A DNA stretch of 64,000 nucleotides, from positions 62,001-126,000 of the forward strand of contig BIFP01000035.1 in NCBI GenBank assembly GCA_005402585.1. Direction: 5' to 3'. Below, piece after piece: positions 39,427 to 47,179 of this stretch; the first letter of the stretch is position 1, and the number at the start of each line of letters is the position of its first letter. The stretch is from Micromonosporaceae bacterium KJ-029. GTDB taxonomy: Bacteria > Actinomycetota > Actinomycetes > Mycobacteriales > Micromonosporaceae. The position numbers were made by a program, and so were the translations under genes. The notes below the pieces were generated by a model. The model saw nothing but the letters and a program-made list of their open reading frames with translations, did no database searches and was not told the origin of the DNA.

Positions 39427-40523
39427 GACACGGTCGGCTTACAGTCCGGGAGATCGCCCGACTGGCCGGTGTGTCGGTCGCGACGGTGTCCCGGGTCTCC
39501 AACGGCACCGGGCAGGTGTCCGAGGAGACCCGCCGCCGGGTGCTACGGGCCATCGAGGAGCACGGCTACCGGCCGCACCACCTTGGCCGGGCGCTGGCCG
39601 CGCGTCGGCACGGGGCGGTCGGCCTGGTCTTCCCGGGACTGTCCGGGCCGTACTTCTCCGAGCTGATCCAGGGGTTCGAGTCGGAGGCGGTGCAGACCCG
39701 TACCAGCGTCCACATTCTCTGCACCCACCTGCGCGCCGACTCCGACGCCGAGGTCATCGAGATGGCCCACCGGGTCGACGGTCTGGCCGTCCTCGGCGGC
39801 ACGGTCTCCCCCGACACCCTCGAGGAACTCGCCGTGATGCTCCCGGTCGTGGTGCTCGCCGGCGACGGGCACTCCGCCGTGCCGGCCGTACGGGTGGACA
39901 ACGCCGCGGCGATGGCCACGCTGACCCGGCATCTGCTGGCCGACCACGGACTACGCCGACTGGAGTTCGTCGGTGATCCGAGCGGCTCGCCGGACGTGAC
40001 CGAGCGCTGGGAGGGGTTCCGCCAGGCGCACCGGCAGTTGGAGCTGCCCCCACCCCGGGCCCCGATCCGGGTGGGACTGCAGCAGCCCGACGGGGTGTAC
40101 GCCGCGGAACAGTTGCTGCGCCGGGCCATCCGGCCGCAGGGCATCGTCTGCGCCAACGACGAGACCGCGCTCGGGCTGCTCGTCGGTGCCTCGGGACGTG
40201 GCCTGCGGGTCCCGGACGATCTCGTGATCACCGGCTTCGACGACATCCCGATGGCCGCGCTTGTCAGCCCGCCGCTCACCACCGTACGGCAACCGGTTCG
40301 CGACCTGGCCGCGCAGACCGCGCGGCTGCTGCTGCAGGCCGCCGCCGGAGGCGTCGACCGGCCCGACGAGGGTCTGGTACTCCCGACCGATCTCGTCGTC
40401 CGGGGCAGCTGCGGCTGCCCGACAGTCACCGATTCCCCACTCACCGGTCGGCGCCGGCCGAGCACTCGCCACGGCGGGGCGCGCCGCGCCGGCACCGACC
40501 ACCCCGAGAAGGAGGGGTTATGA
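39423..40523 (+). CDS. LacI-family transcriptional regulator
   Basis: The 366-residue product starting at ATG 39423 has the LacI headpiece (LTVREIARLAGVSVATVSRVSNGTGQVSEETRRRV, quoted here only in outline) with the hinge HHLGRALAARRHGAVGLV, and a periplasmic-binding-protein-like effector domain with VDGLAVLGG, RRLEFVGDPSGSP, IVCANDETALGLL and ITGFDDIPMA. Family headpieces start within ~10 residues of the N-terminus, which fits this ATG and not the earlier in-frame codons running through the tandem units. It is first in an operon with an ABC importer and a secreted glucanase, and two palindromes with core GTAACCGGTTAC are its likely operators. The inducer should be the imported sugar. Confidence 0.9.
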   Translation: MRHGRLTVREIARLAGVSVATVSRVSNGTGQVSEETRRRVLRAIEEHGYRPHHLGRALAARRHGAVGLVFPGLSGPYFSELIQGFESEAVQTRTSVHILCTHLRADSDAEVIEMAHRVDGLAVLGGTVSPDTLEELAVMLPVVVLAGDGHSAVPAVRVDNAAAMATLTRHLLADHGLRRLEFVGDPSGSPDVTERWEGFRQAHRQLELPPPRAPIRVGLQQPDGVYAAEQLLRRAIRPQGIVCANDETALGLLVGASGRGLRVPDDLVITGFDDIPMAALVSPPLTTVRQPVRDLAAQTARLLLQAAAGGVDRPDEGLVLPTDLVVRGSCGCPTVTDSPLTGRRRPSTRHGGARRAGTDHPEKEGL

Positions 40524-41791
40524 AGCACTGGAGGTACGCGACGGCGCTGCTGCTCGCCGTCACGCTCGGCGTCACCGGCTGCGGCCGGGACGAGGGCGAC
40601 TCGGGTTCCGGCGGCCAGCCCGCCGGCAAGGAGATCGCGGCGGGCAAGGCCACGGGCGAGATCACAGTGTGGGCCATGGGCGCCGAGGGCGAGAAGCTGA
40701 CCCAGCTGGCCGACGACTTCACCAGGGACAACCCGGAGGCCAAGGTCACCGTCACGTCGTTCCCGTTCGACGCCGCCCACGACAAGATCGCCACAGCCAT
40801 CGCCGGCCAGCAGACTCCGGACGTCAGCATGATAGGTACCACCTGGATGGGCGAGTTCGCCAAGACCGGCGCGTTCGACCCCACCCCGTCGGGGCTGTTC
40901 GACCAGAGCAGGTTCTTCGCGGGCGCGTGGGACACCACGGTCGTCGACGGCACGTCGTACGGGGTCCCGTGGTACGTCGAGACGCGGCTGATCTACCACC
41001 GCGGCGACCTCGCCGCCAGGGCGGGTGCGCAGAAGCCGACCAGTTGGCAGGGGCTCACCGACTTCGCCACGGCGATGAAGGAGAAGGGCGGCGCCAAGTG
41101 GGGCATCTACCTGCAGCCGGGCGGGACCGGCTCGTGGCAGACCTTCATGCCCTTCGCCTGGCAGGCCGGTGCAGAGATCATGCGAGACGGCGAGTTCACC
41201 CTCGACACCCCGGAGATGCAGAAGGCGTTGGAGTACTACGCCTCGTTCTTCGAGCAGGGGCTCGCGTCTGCGCAGCTGGCCCCGGAAGCCGTCGGCTCCA
41301 GCTTCATCAAGGGTGAGGTCGGCGCCTTCGTGTCGGGCCCGTGGCACATGGGAATCCTGCGCGAAGAGGGCGGTGCGGCGCTCGAGGGCAAGTGGGACGT
41401 CGCGCAGATGCCGCGCGAGACGGCCGGCACCTCCTTCATCGGCGGCTCCGACCTTGTCGTCTTCAAGGACACCAGGAACCGCGACACGGCCTGGAAGTTC
41501 GTCCAGTTCCTCACCACCCCGGCAGCCCAGCAGAAGCTGTACGACCTGGTCGGCAGCCTCCCGGCGGTGCAGGAGACCTGGCAGTCCGGCGCGCTGGCCG
41601 ACGACCGGTTCCTCCGGGCGTTCGGCGAGCAGCTCAAGGACGCCAAGTCGGCACCGGCGATCGCCACCTGGGAGCAGATCGCCGACGTCATCGACGCCGG
41701 CGTCGAACGGGTGGTCCGGGGCGTCTCCGATCCCGCCAGCGTCGCCAAGGACATGCAGGCCAAGGCTTCCTCGATCGGCACTGGGAGCTGA
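40520..41791 (+). CDS. ABC sugar importer, solute-binding lipoprotein
   Basis: This 423-residue protein begins with a lipoprotein signal (YATALLLAVTLGVTGC, lipobox Cys ~20). The mature part is a family 1 binding protein: ITVWAMGAEGEKLTQLADDF, DVSMIGTTWMGEF, YGVPWYVETRLIYHRGDL and AFVSGPWHMGIL. The ATG overlaps the lacI stop (ATGA) and follows AAGGAGG. With the two permeases it forms an importer for an oligosaccharide, probably the product of the glucanase encoded three genes later. Confidence 0.92.
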   Translation: MKHWRYATALLLAVTLGVTGCGRDEGDSGSGGQPAGKEIAAGKATGEITVWAMGAEGEKLTQLADDFTRDNPEAKVTVTSFPFDAAHDKIATAIAGQQTPDVSMIGTTWMGEFAKTGAFDPTPSGLFDQSRFFAGAWDTTVVDGTSYGVPWYVETRLIYHRGDLAARAGAQKPTSWQGLTDFATAMKEKGGAKWGIYLQPGGTGSWQTFMPFAWQAGAEIMRDGEFTLDTPEMQKALEYYASFFEQGLASAQLAPEAVGSSFIKGEVGAFVSGPWHMGILREEGGAALEGKWDVAQMPRETAGTSFIGGSDLVVFKDTRNRDTAWKFVQFLTTPAAQQKLYDLVGSLPAVQETWQSGALADDRFLRAFGEQLKDAKSAPAIATWEQIADVIDAGVERVVRGVSDPASVAKDMQAKASSIGTGS

Positions 41792-41792
41792 G

Positions 41793-42728
41793 GTGTCCTC
41801 CGCCACCGCGCGGCGACCGCGTACCCGCGGACACCGGGCGGCACGGACCACGATCGCGCGCCGCGAGCACGTCGCGGGTTGGGGTTTCGCATTTCCGTTC
41901 CTGCTTCTCTTCGTCGTGTTCATGGCGGGCCCGGTGCTGGCCTCGTTCGCCATGAGCTTCACCGACCTGCGCAGCGCCGACCTGCGTGACCCGTTCGGGG
42001 TCAACCCGGTCGGCCTGGACAACTACGTCCGGCTGTTCGGTGACGACACGTTCCGGCAGGCTGCCCTCAACACGGCGTACTTCGTGCTGGTCGGGGTCCC
42101 GCTGACGATGGTTCTCGGGCTCGCGGCGGCGGTCGGCCTCGACGCCGGGATCACCCGGTTCCGGACCTTCTTCCGGGTCGGCTACTACCTGCCGGTGGTG
42201 ACGAGCATCGTCGCCATCGCCGTCGTATGGCGTTTCGTGCTCGAACCCGACAGCGGCATCGTCAACACGCTGCTGGGCTACGTCGGCATCGAGGGCCCGA
42301 GTTGGCTGACCAACACCACGACGGCGATGCCCGCGCTGATCGTGATGACGGCGTGGCGGAACCTGGGGTACCTGATGGTCATCTTCCTGGCCGGGTTGCA
42401 GGCGATCCCGCGGGACCTGTACGAGGCGGCGGCCATGGACGGCAGTGGCGCCTGGTCGCGGTTCCGCCACGTCACCCTGCCGCTGATGCGGCCCACGCTG
42501 CTCTTCGGCGGCGTCATCACCGGCATCGGCTACCTGCAGTTCTTCGAGGAGCCGTTCGTGATGACGAAGGGTGGGCCGCTGGACACGACCCTGTCGATGG
42601 CCTTCTACACCTACAAACAGTTCGGCTTCGGCAACTACAGCTACGCGGCTGCGGTCAGCTACGTCCTGTTCATCGCCATCGTCGTGCTCACCCTGGTGCA
42701 GTTCCGGCTGCTCCGTTCGAAGACGTGA
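41793..42728 (+). CDS. ABC sugar importer permease (MalF type)
   Basis: The GTG at 41793 follows GGGAG, right after the binding-protein stop. The 311-residue product has a basic N-terminus, six hydrophobic segments (first FAFPFLLLFVVFMAGPVLAS) and the EAA loop YEAAAMDGSGAWSRFRHVTLP. Confidence 0.9.
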   Translation: MSSATARRPRTRGHRAARTTIARREHVAGWGFAFPFLLLFVVFMAGPVLASFAMSFTDLRSADLRDPFGVNPVGLDNYVRLFGDDTFRQAALNTAYFVLVGVPLTMVLGLAAAVGLDAGITRFRTFFRVGYYLPVVTSIVAIAVVWRFVLEPDSGIVNTLLGYVGIEGPSWLTNTTTAMPALIVMTAWRNLGYLMVIFLAGLQAIPRDLYEAAAMDGSGAWSRFRHVTLPLMRPTLLFGGVITGIGYLQFFEEPFVMTKGGPLDTTLSMAFYTYKQFGFGNYSYAAAVSYVLFIAIVVLTLVQFRLLRSKT

Positions 42729-42738
42729 GGAGGCCGTC

Positions 42739-43635
42739 ATGACCACATCCGGGCTCGCGTCGGCCCCACCAGCGGAGAGCCGGCCTGCTCGGCGGCGCCG
42801 GGCCATGGGCGGTGCGCCGGAGGACCGGGGCCAACTGTGGGTGTACGCCGTCCTCGCGGCCGGGCTCGTCATCCTGGTCGGGCCGTTCGTCTGGATGGTG
42901 CTCGGCTCGTTCAAGACCAACGCCGAGGCCCGTCAGGTGCCACCCACCTGGCTGCCCGAGTCCCCGACGACCGAGAACTATCGCCAGCTGTTCACGCAGC
43001 TGGACTTCCCGCAGTTCTTCTTCAACAGCACCGTGGTGGCCGTCGCCATCACCGTGGGCAACCTCGTGTTCTGTTCGATGCTCGGCTACGCCCTGGCCAA
43101 GCTGCGGTTTCCCGGCAAGCGGCTGGTGTTCGCGCTCGTGCTCGGGATGCTGATGGTGCCGAGCATGGTCACCTTCGTCCCGCTGTTCATGCTCGTCAGT
43201 CAGCTCGGCATGGTGAACAGCTATGCCGGGCTGATCCTGCCGTGGCTGGCCCAGCCGCTCGGAGTGTTCCTGATGCGGCAGTTCATCCTGGGCCTGCCCG
43301 ATGACCTGATCCACGCGGCCCGGGTGGACGGTGCCGGGGAGTTCCGGATCTTCGCACGGGTGATCCTGCCGCTGTGCGGACCAGCCCTGGCCACGCTTGG
43401 CATCCTGCAGTTCCTGGCCACCTGGAACAACTTCCTCTGGCCGTTGGTCGTCGCCCAGTCCGAGGACAGGTACACCCTCCCGGTGGCCCTGGCGCTCTAC
43501 GCCATCGGGGAGAACAACACCCGCTACGGCCTGCTGATGGCGGGCGCGGTGGTGACCGTCCTACCGATCCTGCTCATCTTCGTCCTGCTGCAGCGCCACT
43601 TCGTACGAGGCATCGCCACGACCGGCCTCAAGTGA
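42739..43635 (+). CDS. ABC sugar importer permease (MalG type)
   Basis: The ATG at 42739 has GAGGAGG upstream. The 298-residue product has six hydrophobic segments, the MalG-type periplasmic SFKTNAEARQVPPTWLPESP and the EAA-type loop LIHAARVDGAGEFRIFARVIL. No ATPase gene follows, so a shared MsiK-type ATPase is expected. Confidence 0.9.
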   Translation: MTTSGLASAPPAESRPARRRRAMGGAPEDRGQLWVYAVLAAGLVILVGPFVWMVLGSFKTNAEARQVPPTWLPESPTTENYRQLFTQLDFPQFFFNSTVVAVAITVGNLVFCSMLGYALAKLRFPGKRLVFALVLGMLMVPSMVTFVPLFMLVSQLGMVNSYAGLILPWLAQPLGVFLMRQFILGLPDDLIHAARVDGAGEFRIFARVILPLCGPALATLGILQFLATWNNFLWPLVVAQSEDRYTLPVALALYAIGENNTRYGLLMAGAVVTVLPILLIFVLLQRHFVRGIATTGLK

Positions 43636-43645
43636 GGAGTCTTGC

Positions 43646-45190
43646 ATGCGATCCAGATCAACACTCACCGTCGCCGCTGGGGTGATCATGTCCGTCGGAC
43701 TGGTCGTCGCCTCCGCCCCCGCGGCCACCGCCGACCCGCCGGCACACTCCACCGCAGGCGGTAACGCCGTCCTGCACCAGTACACCGCCGACACGTGGCG
43801 GTCCTTCGTCGCCATGGTGGAGCCAGCCACCGGCCTGGTCGCCGACAACATCGGTGGTGACCTCGACCCGGCCGACCGCTCCGCCTACACCTCGCCGACC
43901 AACATCGGCGCCTACCTGTGGAGCACGGTGGCCGCCCGGGAGACCAGGCTGATCCCGGCCGCCGAGGCGCGTGCCCGCATCGCCCAGACCCTGGCCACGC
44001 TGGACCGACTGGAGATCCACGAGGCGTCGGGCATGTACTACAACTGGTACGACCCGTCGACCGGCGAGAAGCTGACCACCTGGCCGGCCGATGGCAGCCC
44101 GGTCCATCCGTTCCTGTCCAGCGTCGACAACGGCTGGCTGGCCACCGGCCTGGCCATCGTCAAGGACCAGATGCCGGAGCTGGCGGCGCCGGCCGACCGG
44201 CTGCTGCGCCGGATGGACTTCGGCTACTACTACAACCCGGCCGAGCGGCAGATCCGCGGCGGTTTCTGGGTGGTCCCACCGCCGGGCTGCTCGATCGCCG
44301 GCAACTATCGGGGCGGGCCCGACGTCTGGTACACCTGCCACCACTACGGTGCCTTCAACACCGAGCCGCGTATCGCCAGCTACCTGGGCATCGCCGCGGG
44401 CCAGATCCCGCCCGAACACTACTTCGGCATGTTCCGCACCTTCCCTCCGGAGGGCTGCGACTGGGCGTGGTCCGAGCAGCGGGCCGTCGGCCAGTGGCGC
44501 ACCTACCTCGGGGTGCGGGTGTTCGAGGGCGCGTACCGCTATCGCGGCCTGCAGTTGGTGCCCAGCTGGGGCGGGTCGATGTTCGAGGCGCTGATGGTGC
44601 CGCTGTTCGTGCCGGAGGAGAAGTGGGGCAAGGACAGCTGGGCGATCAACCATCCGACCTATGTCCAGGCGCAGATCGAGCACGGGTTGCGAGAGGCCGG
44701 TTACGGCTACTGGGGGTTCTCGCCGTCGAACAACCCGGCCGGCGGGTACCGGGAGTACGGGGTGGACCCGATCGGGATGGACACCGACGGGTACACCTCG
44801 GACCAGGAGCGCACCACCGTCGACTACGGATACGGCGAGTGCCGGCCGGCGCAGCCGGAACCCACGGCGTACGGGCAGGGGGTGGTGACCCCGCACGCCT
44901 CGTTCCTGGCGCTCCGCTACGCACCGGGCGAAGCATTGTCGAACCTGGCGAACCTGCGGCGTGACTTCGACGCGTACGGTCCCGGTGGGTTCTACGACGC
45001 GGTCAACGTGAGCAGTGGGCAGGTGTCGAAACGCTACCTGGCGCTGGACCAGGGCATGATCATGGCGGCGCTGGGCAACGCCCTCGGCAACGACGTGCTG
45101 CGCAAGCCGTTCGACAAGGGCGCCATGAAGCAGCGGATGGCGCCGCTGATGCGGATGGAACAGTTCTCCGTCCCCCGCCAGGAGCAGTAG
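43646..45190 (+). CDS. Secreted glycoside hydrolase of the GH144/glycoamylase (PF10091-like) type, probable beta-1,2-glucanase
   Basis: This 514-residue protein has a Sec signal (AAGVIMSVGLVVASAPAATA) and an alpha/alpha-barrel recognisable by SPTNIGAYLWSTVAARE, MYYNWYDPSTGE, SSVDNGWLATGLAIVKD, SWGGSMFEALMVPLFVPE and YGYWGFSPSNNPAGGYREYGVDPIG. These are landmarks of the PF10091 family that includes GH144 endo-beta-1,2-glucanases. It is the last gene of the LacI-ABC operon, so it likely cuts a polysaccharide outside the cell and feeds the importer. The assignment to beta-1,2-glucan rests on family memory and needs a search to confirm. Confidence 0.72.
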   Translation: MRSRSTLTVAAGVIMSVGLVVASAPAATADPPAHSTAGGNAVLHQYTADTWRSFVAMVEPATGLVADNIGGDLDPADRSAYTSPTNIGAYLWSTVAARETRLIPAAEARARIAQTLATLDRLEIHEASGMYYNWYDPSTGEKLTTWPADGSPVHPFLSSVDNGWLATGLAIVKDQMPELAAPADRLLRRMDFGYYYNPAERQIRGGFWVVPPPGCSIAGNYRGGPDVWYTCHHYGAFNTEPRIASYLGIAAGQIPPEHYFGMFRTFPPEGCDWAWSEQRAVGQWRTYLGVRVFEGAYRYRGLQLVPSWGGSMFEALMVPLFVPEEKWGKDSWAINHPTYVQAQIEHGLREAGYGYWGFSPSNNPAGGYREYGVDPIGMDTDGYTSDQERTTVDYGYGECRPAQPEPTAYGQGVVTPHASFLALRYAPGEALSNLANLRRDFDAYGPGGFYDAVNVSSGQVSKRYLALDQGMIMAALGNALGNDVLRKPFDKGAMKQRMAPLMRMEQFSVPRQEQ

Positions 45191-45203
45191 TTCCGCACGG
45201 TGA

Positions 45204-45243
45204 CGATCCTGCGGTGCGGGCAGGCGCCGGCACCGCAGGATCG
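45204..45243 (+). terminator. Terminator of the LacI-ABC-glucanase operon
   Basis: CGATCCTGCGGTGC (45204-45217) and GCACCGCAGGATCG (45230-45243) are exact reverse complements around a 12-base loop, 14 bases past the glucanase stop. Confidence 0.82.
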
Positions 45244-45293
45244 ACCGACCGCCGGGCTCACCCCTGCCAGGTTCATCCCTGCCGGGAGATCCA

Positions 45294-45305
45294 GTAACCG
45301 GTTAC
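45294..45305 (+). promoter_or_regulatory. Second LacI-type operator, GTAACCGGTTAC
   Basis: A 12-bp perfect palindrome identical to the core of the 20-bp operator at 39215-39234, 37 bases before the GTG of the truncated GH39 gene. It places that gene in the same predicted regulon. Confidence 0.72.
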
Positions 45306-45341
45306 AGTCATGGCTCCACACAGACACCAGGAGGTACCTCG

Positions 45342-46097
45342 GTGACCCGCGCAACGGGCGCAACCCCCGGCAACGACGCCCGATCCGACTGGGCGACCCG
45401 CGTCTCCCGGCGCAGCGACGAGAGCGGCCGCCGAGGTACGCCCGACCTGGCCCCGCCCGCCGGCCTGAACGCTGAGCCCGGCGTCGGCCACGTACGGCTG
45501 TCGTGGTCACCGGTCGACGGCGCGGTCGGCTACCTCGTGCACCGCGCACCGGCCGGGCAGGATGCCTTCGCCCCTGTGGATCACCTGGGCGGCGACGTAC
45601 TCGCCGTTCCTGACCCGTGGTACGTGGACACCACCGGCGAACCCGGGCGCAGTTACGCCTACGCGGTGGCCTGCGTACCGGAGGTGACCGTGGTCGGGCC
45701 ACTCTCCGCGCCGGTCGCCGCCGCCGCACGTCCCGCGACCGGCGCGCCCCCGACCGTGCGGCTACGGGTGGACGCCGCCGCCCCAGGTGGACCCCTGCAC
45801 CGCCCGTGGCAGCCGATGATCGGCAGCGAGCGACCGTCCCAACTGCTCTGCCGCGACCGCTCCGGCGGCCGGGAGATCGGCGCCGAGCTGCTCGCGGCAC
45901 TGCGCCGGGTCCGCGTCGAGACCGTACGCGCGCACGAAACGGGTGCGGGGCCCGCTCGGGGCGAGCCGCACCGTGCCGGCGATAAACCGGCCGTGCTCGA
46001 CCATCGGCGTCGGCGCACATTCATCGCTGGGCTTGAAATGCTGTCGATCGACGAGCTGATCGATTCCTACAAATGTAGAACTAATTGCTTACGGTGA
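45342..46097 (+). pseudogene. Truncated GH39-type glycosidase gene with N-terminal fibronectin III-like domain
   Basis: The frame starts at GTG 45342 behind AGGAGGT, so the 5' end is intact. Residues ~35-125 resemble a fibronectin type III module (APPAGLNAEPGVGHVRLSWS, VGYLVHRAPAGQ, YAYAVACVPE). Then comes the start of a GH39 barrel (PWQPMIGSERPSQLLC, GAELLAALRRVRVETVRAH). After about 45942 the similarity stops, just where HGIL-type sequence and the catalytic barrel should follow, and the last ~50 residues are unrelated. The GH39 catalytic glutamates are absent, so the product cannot be an active glycosidase. A large 3' deletion is the likely cause. Confidence 0.65.
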
Positions 46098-46563
46098 ACG
46101 GCCGGCTCGGCCGATGAGGCATTTCTGCCAGATGTCGGTCGTAGCGGACACACCGCCGCGTTCTGTTTCATCCACATGTCGCCGCTATTGCCGGGCACAC
46201 ACCCCCGGCTAATCGCGGCAAAGCCGACATGAACCTTCTATCCATCCCTTTTCGACAGCCAGCCCGTTGCCCTGTCGGCCCCCGGAATTGCCGTCCACGA
46301 ATTGAGGCATTGCCCCACGCATCGAAGGGCATTACGATGCCGATAGCTTCCAATCGAACACTACTGCGTGACACATCCAGGAATCTGTCTCCCGCCGCCA
46401 CTGGCCGTAGGCCGTGCCGCTGATTCTGTCAATTGTGGAATCCCGACTCGGGTAACAACTTTCGTAGCTCTCTGGCGACCGCCAGGAACTGGGGCAGGAT
46501 GCCGATCCGTCGGTGTTGTGAAGGAACCATCCCGGAACTGGTGGCGAACCGAAAGGGGTGGGG
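46098..46563. other. Gene-free stretch upstream of the winged-helix regulator, with dyads
   Basis: This 466-base stretch is visibly less GC-rich than its surroundings and contains no supportable gene. It includes the imperfect dyad GATTC-N11-GAATC centred on CAATTG (46422-46442) and the palindrome CTGGCGACCGCCAG (46472-46485), the latter ~80 bases before the regulator start. These could be its promoter-operator elements or debris of the deletion that truncated the GH39 gene. Confidence 0.4.
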
Positions 46564-47076
46564 ATGACGGGGATCCCGGCCGCGTCCTTGGTCATCGGCA
46601 TCGCCGGCTCGCCGGCCGAACGCAGGCAGCTCGCACACCTGCTCGGCGGGACCGGCGCCTGCCTGATCGTCTCGACCGTCGACCAGGCACGGATGTTCCT
46701 CGACCTGGCCGGGACGGCCGACGCCGCGACGGCGCCGGCCGACCGGCCCCCGACCGCTGATGCCACAGGCGACACCGGCGCTACCCCGGTCGCCGAGCTG
46801 AGCGTCGACTCCGACCGCCGGGTGTTGCGCTGGCAGGATCGCGAGATCGAGCTGACCCCGCTGGAGCATGACCTCCTGCGGTGCCTGGTCGACGCCCCCG
46901 GACAGCTCTGGACCTACGAGCGACTGCACCGCGAGGTCTGGGGCAACGAGCACCTGGGCCGCGGCTCCGACCTGCATTCCGTGGTACGGCGCGTACGGCG
47001 CAAGCTCGCCTGGCTGGAGACGAGGGCGGCGATCCACGCGGTCCGTGGAGTCGGCTTCCGCCTCGCCCTGGCCTGA
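46564..47076 (+). CDS. Winged-helix (OmpR/PhoB-type C-terminal domain) regulator without receiver, copy 1
   Basis: The ATG at 46564 is preceded by AAGGGG, giving 170 residues. Residues ~75-168 form a Trans_reg_C winged helix: LSVDSDRRVLRWQDREIELTP, LEHDLLRCLVDAPGQLWTYE, LHREVWG and VRRVRRKLAWLE ending VRGVGFRLAL. The N-terminal ~45 residues (SLVIGIAGSPAERRQLAHLL) look like a shrunken receiver-like unit with no phosphoacceptor aspartate pattern, joined by a Thr/Asp/Ala-rich linker. It is a paralogue of the protein at 51877-52416. The two flank a giant secreted subtilase, convergent with this one. Confidence 0.8.
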   Translation: MTGIPAASLVIGIAGSPAERRQLAHLLGGTGACLIVSTVDQARMFLDLAGTADAATAPADRPPTADATGDTGATPVAELSVDSDRRVLRWQDREIELTPLEHDLLRCLVDAPGQLWTYERLHREVWGNEHLGRGSDLHSVVRRVRRKLAWLETRAAIHAVRGVGFRLALA

Positions 47077-47127
47077 CCGCCGTACGCCCACCCCCTGGCG
47101 TCGCGGTCGACAATCGTCGGAACGTGG

Positions 47128-47161
47128 TCCGGCCCGCCTGGTCGCAACCAGACGGGCCGGA
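47128..47161. terminator. Bidirectional terminator between regulator copy 1 and the subtilase gene
   Basis: TCCGGCCCG (47128-47136) pairs with CGGGCCGGA (47153-47161), with CTGGT/ACCAG stacking inside. It lies between two convergent genes (stops at 47076 and 47180). Confidence 0.78.
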
Positions 47162-47179
47162 TCACTCACTGGTCAGGTG

